A DNA stretch of 64,000 nt, taken from NCBI GenBank assembly GCA_030141605.1, contig JAQGDQ010000125.1:124001-188000 (forward strand), in the 5' to 3' direction. Positions 33,401 to 44,900 of this stretch are shown piece after piece. The number at the start of each line of letters is the position of its first letter. Position 1 is the stretch's first letter. Under the pieces are notes generated by a model that saw only the letters and a list, made by a program, of their open reading frames with translations, had not been told where the DNA came from and made no database searches. A program made the translations under genes and the position numbers. The stretch comes from Tubiluchus corallicola. Its lineage: Eukaryota > Priapulida > Priapulimorpha > Priapulimorphida > Tubiluchidae.

Positions 33401-36400
33401 TAATGTCACATTGTAGAACCTGCTCACATGTATATATATCATGTAGACTTAGCGGATATTTATACATACTTTGAATTTATATAATATCAATTACAGTACT
33501 AATTATATACAAAATACAGTAGCTTTGGAATTTTTTTGCTGCCTACTGTTGTGAAAACTCTCTAGATCATATATGATTATATATATAATAGATATGTGGA
33601 TGTCATTGTTTGTGAATCTTGTAACACCTATTAGCTCAACAGAGATGTAATTTTCAATATTTGTTTAATACATTTTAGGTGGACAGTGAAGAAGATGATG
33701 TTATTGTTGTGTCATCTGGTCAGTGTAAGATGGTTTTTGTAGTTAATGCTACATTGGATATGGGTATTGGAAAGGTAGAATATTTCAAGTTGTTGATCTT
33801 ATGCTGTGGTCATAACATAGCTTATTTCTTTAACAAAAAACAAACGTTGCAAACAAGACACTGGATGATTTCTCAATAATGTGTGACAAGTTACAGCTGA
33901 TCCCGCCCACTGATTACTGCTTACGAAACATGTTTGTTTCACATAAACTGTTACATCATCTAATTTTCATAGAATGGTTTCTAGAAATTTTTGAATAAGT
34001 ATTTTATAGCTATATGTATAGCTGTTCTTGCAACGACTAAACTTTCTTTTTATAGCGTATGTTAGGTGCTTTGAGCCTATGATTCTATGCTTGCCACAGA
34101 TGCATTAGAAAGCTAGTTGTAGATAAGTTGGAGTGTTGTAGTACAACGGAAACTCATATAATGAATCTTCTTGTGTCAGGCTTTACTTTTTGAAATAACT
34201 TGACGTGATGTGATGTGAGTAAATTTCGAGTATACAAATCTTGCAAAACAAAGGTACTAATTTTTTTTGATAGTCCATTTAACTATATACTGCATACTCC
34301 AAGATGGTGCATATTGGAAAATGTATATCGGCTCTATACACTGTCTTATTAAATGATTTTGTTGGAAAATGGATCAAATTTTGATTAAATTTGGAATTAT
34401 TCGTTTGACGTAAATATTTTACTTCGAGTTTTTTATTTTAGATTGCTGCTCAGGTTGCACATGCAGCACTAGGTTTATATAGGCAATTATTAGAAGAACA
34501 AGACACTTATGGTGAGATGGTGCTTTTTTGGGAACAATCCGGGTAAGATTTTGTGACTTTTGAAATTGAGAAGGTTTACAAGTTTTCCAGCATAGTAAGT
34601 GGTGGGCCAGGACTTGCTTTTTGTTTATCAGAACTTATTGTTTTCTGAAAGCCGTATGGTGTACAGCTACTGATACATGGTACTGAGAATTTTATTGTAC
34701 TCATTCATGTATCATGCTTAATTATATTTTTATCTTTTTTTTGTAGTTCTCTTTATTTTTCTTTGATGCATTTTTGCATTGACTAACTTGTTTAAGGTAT
34801 AGAAGATCTTGTTTATGTGTGTGTTGAGTTTTTTCATCATTTTTCCAACTATTTTCAGTGAATCAAAAGTAGTTGTCAAGGCAACGGGAGGGGAAGCACA
34901 GATTAAAGAATTGCAGCAAAAAGCAAAGTCACTACGTTTGCCTTTTTACGTGGTATGTGATGCAGGTAGAACAGAGGTAAGAATATTCTTTATGGTCTTT
35001 TAAGCGAATCAATCGGTATTACAGAGTTTCCTGCAATTGTTCATTATGAACATTTTACTCTAATGAAAAAATCTTTATTAATGTGTTAACATTCTCTTTC
35101 TCCTTATTATTAGATGTCTTCTTAATGGCGGTTCATTAGTGGGGGTGCTACAAAGTTTTTTAGCCATTGTTTTAAGGTTGTGTAAAATGAAACAAACATA
35201 TGTAATTATAATGTTGTAATTTAATTTTAAACATACAAACTAATTTAAACATAACCATTATAAATTCCGGAACAAAAAAGATTGTTTTCTTACGAATAGT
35301 CTATATTGTCACTGTTCAAAAATTTGCCGATGCACGGCTTTTAAAGAGATGACAACTGACAACACGTACTGCAGTGAGCGACAGTACTCTTTCTCCCTAA
35401 AATACAGCGTCTTATCTCAGACATGTGCGCAGGGCCGCATGCACACAGCAGCCAAATACTGCGTTGCTTGGGCTGTGAAACAAATTCTACTTCCTTCATG
35501 TGCTTCGATTCCGCACAAATATAAAGAACTAAAGAAAAAAGATTATTATATTGAATATTATTGATAATAATGAGCGAAAACAGGAGGTACTGCAGTACCA
35601 CAGTACCTATACACTAGCTGCCACTGTTTCTTGTATGTGTTTAGTACTATATGCAAGTTTTGATATAATACTCGTGTTCTCAGTTTTCAAGGGCGCAATC
35701 ATCGTAAAGTAAATAGTTGTGACAGAGATGAGATACTAAACCACCAGAGGTGTAGGATGTATAGACAATTTTTAGACATTTTTTGCAAATAGATGTGGCT
35801 GTATGGCAGATGTAACCCCCTGTAAACAGTTTTCCTGGTATTAGTTCATAGAGTTCATTCACCTGTCCATCAGATTTGTAGTGCCTAAGAAACCTTATGT
35901 TGGAGAAGATAAGGGTTGTCCTGAGAAATGACATTTGCTTGTTTATACTTGTCGTTTCATGGTTTTAGGATGTTGTAATTAGTCCCAATTTCCGTGGTTT
36001 AAGACTTGGCTAACTTCATCTTTGAATGGATTTTATACTTGTAGAACTAATGGCTCATGAATTGGATATCTAAAATTATGACTGGCTTTAGAGATCATCA
36101 TAGCTAATTCTTTACAATTCATATTTATTGTTTTCTGAGTTTTCAAAAAAGAGCTGGGCCATAACTTATTATCGAGTAATTCACATTTGCTCGTGAGATA
36201 ACAGACTTTGAAGTTATGTTTGTTGCCAAAACATTTGGTTTGACTTTGCTCGAAAAACCTTCGTAAATTTAGACTAGCCACTGCTTATTAACAGTAGTTC
36301 CTAAGTAACCATGGCACTTTGACAGTTCCTTTGGTAACAACTTCAAAAGTAATGAGAATGCTGATTGAGTTGCTCTGATGGTGTACTGTTGTCTAGTCTC

Positions 36401-37128
36401 ACACCACATTGCCTTAAATGAAAGACAACCCATTATAATTTCAAAATAAGGTTTAATAAAATTTCACACGGGATAATAAATATAAGTTCTACTTGCATAA
36501 TTACGAAGAAACAGCAACATTGTCCTGCAGTGTTCAGGCATTCAATGTGCTTAAGTATATAAAAAGAATAAAAAAGTAGAATAAAAAGAAGTCAATCTGA
36601 AACCTCTCTACTGTTAAATTCACCACCAAAAAATGCAAAACACTGAGCAATTGTGACTATTAGCTAATGAATATAGTCTAGTAAGCTACAAGCTCAGACA
36701 ATTTTCTATAATGCAGCTGCACAATATCCATTTCACACAAATAATTTCGTGCGTAGCATCAATACTAAGTAAAAAAAATTGTTCATCACATACAGCTGAT
36801 GCAGTAACATTTGCTTGAATCGCATTTACTTGATAAGGGGGATTTTCGCCGTTTTGAAATTTCAGTGCAGCACGATAAACTGTGTATGCATCAAACAGCT
36901 TTCATGAACCATAATGTGATGTAGAGGTTGATAAAGAAATATGGAAGTATTGGAAATTTCTAACTATGGTGTTTTCTTGAAATTTGTGTTAAACCCATAA
37001 TTCATACAAATGTTAAATTTAAATTGTAATTTCTATTACAGGTAAAACCAGGCTCAGTTACTGTAATTGCAATCATTGGCAAAGTAACAGACATTAACCA
37101 AGTCACTGGGTCACTTCCATTATTATAG
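30420..37128 (+). CDS. PTRH2: Peptidyl-tRNA hydrolase 2 with N-terminal UBA domain
   Basis: Hydrolyses peptidyl-tRNA released from stalled ribosomes (PTH2/Bit1 fold). Exons: 30420-30566, 32896-32973, 33679-33774, 34442-34542, 34859-34976, 37042-37128 (TAG); GT-AG and in frame throughout, 208 residues. Residues ~28-70 form a UBA-like three-helix domain: NPEFLKALLEMGIDQMLAEK, then ALLETNNDSVDMAIEWVFSH. The PTH2 domain follows: KMVFVVNATLDMGIGKIAAQ, VAHAALGLY, KVVVKATGGEAQIKELQQKA, DAGRTE, VKPGSVTVIAIIG and a terminal VTGSLPLL. The conserved lysine of GxGKxAAQ, the histidine of AHAA and the DAGRT(Q/E) loop are present. There is no mitochondrial or membrane N-terminus as in vertebrate PTRH2; UBA-PTH2 fusions are known in other invertebrates, so the symbol denotes family rather than strict orthology. 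Intron 1 carries a 1.2-kb hAT-like element, and a donor-like AAAG/GTAAGA overlaps the start region. Confidence 0.95.
30973..32184. mobile_element. hAT-like non-autonomous element with perfect 8-bp TSD
   Basis: A 1212-bp element in intron 1 of the PTH2 gene. Flanks are exact copies of CTTAATGT (30965-30972 and 32185-32192). Ends are TAGGATGACCACCCATCCGG and, reverse complemented, TAGGGTGACCACCTTGTGAA. Near both ends are CCCGGAC or CCCGAAAT-like G/C patches, while the interior is AT-rich with no recognisable transposase. A segment around 31540-31666 resembles 54948-55070. Confidence 0.85.
35680..36281 (-). other. Decayed minus-strand coding-like blocks
   Basis: In the last PTH2 intron two nearby minus-strand frames (36281-36033 and 35934-35680) look more protein-like than their surroundings: one includes KTINMNCKELAMMISKAS, the other GKLFTGGYICHTATSICKKC and SGGLVSHLCHNYLL. 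The spaced C..C and C-H pattern faintly recalls the C-terminal part of P/THAP-type transposases, but this is a weak impression. Frames are separated by stops, so this is at best a relic. Confidence 0.3.
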
Positions 37129-39082
37129 GTATACTGCAGTGGCCTATAACTGTTTTACATTGCTTTGCAAGTATTGTATACTTTGTATTTATATGTCTGC
37201 CATACAGGTTGTTCAGCTGCTTTTTTGTATTGATATAAAATCTTGTTATTTAAGCATATTGTTCTGACATGAAAAGTTTATAATGAAACTGAAGTTGAAA
37301 CCTGCTTGTATTTTGCTTGCAAGTCATTTTATTTTGGAGATTTTATAATTAGTGAAGCGTTTTTTTGTGTAAATTTTTTATATTTTCACTTGAAAATGTT
37401 GTTTGTTTACGATAAACTGTAGATACAGTTTGTTTTATTCAAATTTGGAATGCAAGCTTATTATTTTTCACCCATGATGGTCTGCTTGGACTATTCTTTG
37501 TTTCATTTCATAACTTTTTGCCCAGGTTATTGGATTCTTTTTCAAGCAGTTTTAACACAGTGGAAAGCCTATAGAAACAAAATTAACAGAGAATGAGATT
37601 TAATTTAATATTTGCTAAACTTCAAATTTAATTGTTTCATATTTAACTTTAATTGCAAAGAAAGAAGACTTGTAAATCTATTCTTTAACATTCTTTAATT
37701 ATTGTGTTTCATTGTTTTATGATCTAGTAAAGCTATAAAAGTGAAGTTTTATAAACTGTTATTCTTAGATTTATTCTTCTGTGCTTTCATCCATCAAGGA
37801 TGATTTGCTTAAAAGTATTTATTTATAACTCTATGCTTCAGAAGCAGCTGCTGTTTAACGAAATGGAACTACTGCTAACATACTCATAAGTGCTACCATA
37901 AGTTAAATTAGTTACTTCAATTGGAGTAATGAAGGTCTTGCTAGTTTATTAGTTTATTAATAGCAGTGAAAAGGCATGGTTTTAATTGTCTGATTGAAAA
38001 TTAAATGTGTTAAAGTCAAAATTTAACTTAGTGACCTAATGTAGTTTCAGCAAAAATCAGTTATGTATTCAGCTAACTCACATCTGAATTTCTTTGCCAT
38101 CATCTAAAGGTGAATGAAGTTTTGTTCTAGAGAAAATGAAAAAACCAAACATTAGTTGGTGCTTGTGACTAGTGTAAATGCTCTTGAGTACTGTACCTTC
38201 TGATTTAGTTTTCTTGATAAGCATGTGCTGTTAGAAAATGCTTCAAGATTGCAAAATATAATGCGAGTAGTGTGTTTTGAAACATGCATTTGCATACAAA
38301 CTTATCTAGAAATATTTTCTAAATGAGTGCCATTCTTACCATCGACAAAATATAATCTATTTTGAATTTTATCACGCCATTTTATTGTTCATATTTATAA
38401 AGAATATAATTTATGTACATATTCGTGCCTACTAGAATGTAAATTTAAATACTGTAGGATATCATAAGAAATGTTGGATAGTTTATGACAGTTACCCTGT
38501 CTGTGTTGCACTGTGATAAATTCACATTGGATTTCGACACATTGATGTTTGGATAATCTCGTTGGTTATGATAACTTCAGGTAATCTGTCTTAACTTATC
38601 TCAATGTATGGCATTTATAGTATGCACTAGTTAGGGCTGTTAGGCCTATTATATAAGCAGGTGCCTATTTTTCTTGTACTAATCACAGAAAAAAACAGTT
38701 GTTCTTGTTAAATGCTTTGTAACTACATGTACAATTTGTAATTCAGTGCTTGTAACTACATGTACAATGTGAATATTGTACATGAAGCAGTACCGGTGCA
38801 TTTTTGTCATTGTAATTGTACCATGTGAGTTCTACCTCATATTAAAATTAATCGTCAGCTAAGCACAATAATCTTATTCGTATTATCAAGCTTTATTATA
38901 GCAATGGAGTTTTCATAACAAATTCCAAGCCGTCTATGCAGCACACTGTTTCATTGTCTTGCAGAAACATATTATACGCCATGTGCTTGATTCTCATTGC
39001 ATTTATTATGCAAGTCCTTGGACAAAGTCAAGCACAATGCATTATAGTATGCATTTTTATGTCTGGTATCTCTTTTTCATTA

Positions 39083-39088
39083 AATAAA
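39083..39088 (+). terminator. Candidate PTH2 poly(A) signal
   Basis: AATAAA within TTAAATAAAAAATAATTA, roughly 1.95 kb after the PTH2 stop. Chosen because it sits back to back with minus-strand signals about 40 bp further on; nearer non-canonical sites cannot be excluded. Confidence 0.35.
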
Positions 39089-39123
39089 AAATAATTATAA
39101 ATACATATAATTTGGAGTTTCAA

Positions 39124-39134
39124 TTTATTTTATT
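39124..39134 (-). terminator. Candidate TMCC poly(A) signals
   Basis: TTTATTTTATT on the plus strand provides two overlapping minus-strand AATAAA hexamers, about 2.85 kb beyond the TMCC stop. Positional inference. Confidence 0.35.
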
Positions 39135-41970
39135 TCTCTTTTCTGCATTTGTGTGTAAGTAACGTTTGTCTATGTTGAAAATAAATTTCTACCAGCATTT
39201 TGTGCATACTACAAGGATAATAATAACATATGAGAAGTAAAATAAACACAATAACAGGTATATAACTGCACCAAATCATGACTGGCCCTGGCCATAACAT
39301 ATTTTTGTAAGACACGTGGTTCATATTAATTAGTACGGCTCATGAAAAACTGCAGCTCTCATTGTTTTCTGACTTCATTGTAATTCTATAAAAAGCAATT
39401 GTCAGTTGTCAGTTTCATGAAAACAAAATGATTAAATAATATGTCAGTATACCATCATCAAACGATGCAGAAATGAAAGGCTACTGGCATTATATACAGC
39501 ATATTTTATATACATGTATTTGCTAACTTCACAAAGACTGATCACAAACTATGCAGAACCCTGTGAAGCACCTCAAAACTAACATCTTCCAAAAGGAAGT
39601 ACTATTAAGAAATGACTTCTTTATACTATACAAACACAAATATACACGTAATGCTATTGCGTAACAGCCTCTTGCCACTTGCATTGTTACTTATCACAAT
39701 GTCACTATTTGCAGCATTCTTAGAGTTACTCACTGCACACCATTTTGTTGACCATATTTAGCAATTCACATACAGCACCAAAAGCATTTCATTTTGATGT
39801 TATTACTACATCGTGCTGCCACATCTCTTGCACTGCACTGGGCTATATATTCACTTTAAAATATCCTGACTCAAATATTCATGTACTAATACATAGCGAG
39901 GAAATAAAATTACTTCTTATCAGGTTACAGAAATGTTTTTTTCCTGCAAAAATGTGACAACACAAATTAACCACGCGATCACCTTACTATTGGAATGTCT
40001 AACAATGATTGTAAAACAATTATGTGCAGAAACACAACTATCATTCTCAATAATCCATTCCTTACAAAATTATAACAATCACACATTTATTATGACTCTA
40101 AAGGAAGACTGGAATGAGTGATGAAACAGGCATCAAAAACAGTCTTTGGTGGACATAAGAAAAAACAAAATGTAACCTCAATCATTAGAAAGCTCACATT
40201 TTTGGCATAATGCCAGCTTGTTTAATGTTGTTTCACTGGCACTTCCAACAATAAACCAGTCTGGTTCATACAATTTACAACAAGTTAACTTGTCGGCAGG
40301 TGAAGTTCCTTTTGACGTATACCAAATATAGCAAACTTGGTTGAGGTGTGCTCAGAAGGCATCAATTTTGCTTGCAATAAACTCAATTAATTCTTACATG
40401 TATCGCAAACAACTTTAAATTTTTTGCACTTGTAAATTCTTAACAGATTACTCAAAGCTATTTTTTTTAAACTTGCATATTACAGACATGTTGACTCTCA
40501 TAAAAACACGATATTAATTAAACAAATAGATAAACATCACATGGGCAACTATAAATAACATTTAATACAAGAATTTTACAAATAAGTTTACAATAAATGA
40601 TGCTTAGCTAAAGAGACTATCTTTACCGTCAATGAATGAAGCAACACATCTTTTGTGGATTACATCATTATATCATCACAAAAGTTTAAAGCTGTAAATG
40701 ACGTCATCTACAAAAAGTTATTTCGGAACAAACAGAAGCTAGTGCAACTTTAAAAGCCGTAATAAATAATTACACAGAAAGATTAAGCTGAATGACTTAC
40801 ACACAAAACTTCAATTACAATGTCTGTTTAGATTCAAAGATGACGAAACATACGAAATTCCAATTCGACAAAACATGTTGTACAAAACTTACTAGGCACT
40901 TAAGTCGCAATTTTACACTAAAACTAGAAAGCAAAAATGAAATCATGAACACTGAAGCGTGGACGGTGAACAAAATATGCATAAACTATGTTTACTGCTA
41001 TACAAAACGAGTGAGATCACTGAAGTGTAATGTGTTAAATACACAAGGTGCAAACTTGCACATTTAAAAAAATAAGCTCTACATTTAAAAGCAGTGTTCA
41101 GCAATTCCTACCAAAGCTCTATCCATATTACAATTAGTCACTTAAATTTATATGTGCTGAAGATTACATAATAAATGCCTAGGCACGGTGATCAGCAAAT
41201 ACCAAAGCACACACACACACACACAAATACCCATGCAAGTACCGAGTGGCTATATGTAACTACCAAATTTATACATTAATTAAACCTCATTTTGCTGTAA
41301 ACAGCCAATTAGTCTTTTCGTAAGTTTTATGTCAAACATATTTTGTACTATTTTATGTGATACCAAGTACGTCCAGCACTGCACAGATTAAACTTAACAC
41401 TATACACTTGCGGACAAAACTATAAAAAGGCTAACAAGAAAACAATATGTTCTAAGCAAGGTATTAAAATGCAATGGTGACTTAGTAACTTCTACCGCTT
41501 CTACTGTGATATAATGTAATATTACAATAACTGTTTACCTGTGTGTTTTTACAGTGCAATACATACAAACTTGCTATCATTAGCATATCATGACTAATTG
41601 CATTGTGTTCCTTTGTGCCAAATAGTGTAAAATAACATTTTGCTTATCTGCACACAACAACCAAAACCCATAATCAGATTCCACGTTATGCACTTGACGA
41701 TAAAAACAATGCATGTTAAATGACCCACTGCGAAGCACAGCACCCTATAACAGCGGCGGTAAAGTCTTAACATCCCAATGTTTTCTAGTGCCAGACAGAT
41801 AAGTATGTAAGTTCAGTACAAAATTTTAAGTACTTTCACACACTGCAGAGAAAAACTCTTATAATCTCAGTGCATTCTTGATGTCATTCTTCATTAGGAA
41901 CGTGTTAGCAAACGGACAACTTGCTATTGCTGTTCTAATTGCTAATTTACACCTGTGATTACGCTTGTGA

Positions 41971-44900
41971 TTAATTTTTCTTTAGTCTCCTCTTCTGGAA
42001 TTCACTTGCTACTTCAACAAAATGCTGCCATTGTTGCCAAAATGCTGCTATGATTATTATTGCAACTGCAGTAAATACTATTCGCACCCTGAAAGATGAA
42101 ATACAGATTATATATATTTCAGTTTCCATGTTCATAGGATATTTTCAAACACACCAAGCCAGTCGTGGAACTTATCAACTAATAGGTCTTTAAAGTGCCA
42201 GGCAGTTAAATGAGAATATTTATTAAAAGCAATTGCAACACTTTTGCTTTAGCAACTGAACAAATTAATGATACTTACTTAGTTCGAAGAAGTGGAGATA
42301 AGATATTTGCCACAGCAGATACAAGGACTAGAATAACTTGTAGCACGGCAAGTACAACGTTGATTAATTTAAAGATAAGTGTACGAGCTCGTGAGCTCTC
42401 AATACCCTCTAAAGTGACTAGTTGCTGATGTTGTTGCTGTAGCTCTATTTTTCCTATCTAAAATTGGAAAATAATACAAAAACAAGCAACTCTTTTTACA
42501 AGATAAATGTGTTAAACTTATTCCCAGGGGAATATGGTGTGACATTTTTTACATTTTTCATCTTATTTTTGTGATTTTCCGTGTTACTTTTTAAATTTTG
42601 AGTTAGGCCATTAGATACAAAACCTAACAATATCAAATTTAAACAGAAAGCCCACTGCTCCAATTAGTTTCCACAGCAGTTTCAGACATTTTTGTATTCA
42701 CTACAATTTGCGAGCATAATACATCAAAGTTTAGGTACAGTTCTAAGTACTCTGTAAAGTTGATACTGGTAAATATAAGCGATAAGCTTACAGTTAATGT
42801 ATCTTTATAAGAACCAAATAGTAGGAAGCTAGACAAAGAGTGAAGAACAATTAAGACTGCAAAAAGTAGACTAGCAAAAACTATCTTAGTAAATCAACAC
42901 TCTCAATGTAAACAGACTTGGTTTGCTTACAGACAATTCTCGCAGACTGAATTGGCACCAGCTTTAGTGGTAATACTGTACGGCTGTGATACGGTACTGT
43001 GACAACGATAAACATTTGTAGAAACATCAGCGCTTTGTGCAAGAAATTTTTCTTAATAAAATGTGCTTGTAAGTTCTATGGTGCGGCTATTTAAAGAAAG
43101 TCTGTGGTTTTTAATCATCATACTCCAATACGCACAACAACTTATGTCAGAATTCTTAGAACAACTTGTCGAGTCCGCTATTTACCCACTGGACACAAGA
43201 CAGTATGCTCTATAGGGAGGCCTTCGAATTCAGTGCCTAGGCATTCTTATTTTGTGAACATTTTGCAGAAATATAATTTTTGCATGTTTCTAAACTTCAC
43301 GGATTTGCAACCCCATGCATTTCCCAACAAAAGACTAGCTTATAGGATAGCTTATGTTGACAGCACAAATTAAAAACGAGAAAATTGATAATCTGTACAT
43401 TTTAGTTCTAAGATAACAAGTTCACAATGTTGACGAACAGCACAAAGTTTCATTATAAGAGAAAAAGAGCTTACCCTTGTTTGACAAGTTTCTAACGCTT
43501 CTTGCATATCACGTGATCGTTCCTCTAGTTGATACTCCATCTTTTCTTCTAAACTTGCCACCTCTTGCTTCAGATTTATCACCTCATTTTGGTGCAGTTC
43601 AGTTACATCATTCATCTGTTCTTCTAATCTCTAGCAAATTAAGAAAAGCCACTTTCATTGTAGAAGTTAGAATAACCTTCATTGTGCATAGCTATTTATT
43701 TGGAAAAAGCACTTAGAGCAAGACAGGATGATGTTTCATGTACTACCCCATTTTCAAGTCTGTTAAAAAGTATACATTTTAACAGGATTAATACTGAAAA
43801 AGCGTTTCTGATAATTGAATAATAAAATATTAAATAAAACTTATTTAACATCTGCATTGCGAAGTACAGCACCTGTTTTTTTGTGCAATACATTTACGAA
43901 ATGCAGGTGCTAGTGCCCAGCTACATAGTGCATGGCGAAATGCATGTAACAGCGAAGAACTAGTGGCGTGAACTTGAAATTAAGTTTGTGTGGTAATAAT
44001 TCTTTCATGTAAGTCACTTTTGAAAAAATCGTATGTTTCCTTTCAATATTTTAAAGACTAGACTGTTTTGACCTACAATTCAAGATTGGGTCCAGTTATG
44101 CTTTAAAATTAGCTTATTTAGAAATTCAAAAACAAAATAGAGTATTAAAAGACAACACATAGACACATACCTCAAACCTATACCTTTCTTCTTGCAAGGC
44201 TTGGGTGAAAAATGATACCTCTTGTTGATTTTGATCTTTAAGCGTTTCAAATTCGTCCTTAAGCTCTAGATATTTATCCTGCTGAAGTTTAATTTCCTCT
44301 AGAAGAGGTTGTATATTGAATGACGGTAATGGGGATTGTAAACCTGCTTGTACTTTAGGACTGGTTATAACTATTCCATCAATTGCACCAGGATCAGAGG
44401 TTATACTGCTGCATTCATCCTCCGAAGCATACTTTGTCATACTACTGCAAAATATATAACCAAAATAGTTATAGTGGTAATAAAAAAACTGTGAGCAGCA
44501 CCAAATCCAGATACAAGTGAGTTCAAAATATGCAAAACAGCAAATGCTGCTACCAAGTAAAATTTTCCTAATTAACTATTGATAAAATGATAAAACTACT
44601 AAATTTACGATTGAGTTAAAAATATGCAAAATAGCAAATGCTGATACCAAGTTAAATTCACCTAATAACCTATTAGTGAAATGATAAAACAACTAAATTT
44701 ACAAAATAAATGAAATATAAAAAGAAGTTGGTTGTGTTCATGCAGCATGCTGGATTATTACAGTTCAGAAAAGAATTTATGAACCATCAATTAAAACATT
44801 AGTAAAGTTAGTGCTGTTGTTTGCAAATGTTTAAGAAGCATTAAGCAATTGATCAGCGGCATGTTGCAGAAAAACTAATTACAGAACAAGGGGGGGGTGG

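Larger units (their letters stand above)
37129..41970. other. Convergent PTH2 / TMCC intergenic region
   Basis: About 4.8 kb that appears to be two long 3' UTRs meeting tail to tail near 39.1 kb. No coding exon was recognised on either strand. There is a short repeat of TGTAACTACATGTACAA at about 38730-38770 and an (AC)n run near 41211-41224. Confidence 0.55.

Noticed and set aside
34137-34260. TIR-like start (ACAACGGAAACTCATATAAT) resembling Tigger ends
   Set aside because: No matching inverted end or TA duplication partner was found nearby.
42210-42428. Plus-strand frame opposite a TMCC exon
   Set aside because: It is the antisense shadow of exon 42457-42279, whose minus-strand translation matches TMCC membrane sequence.
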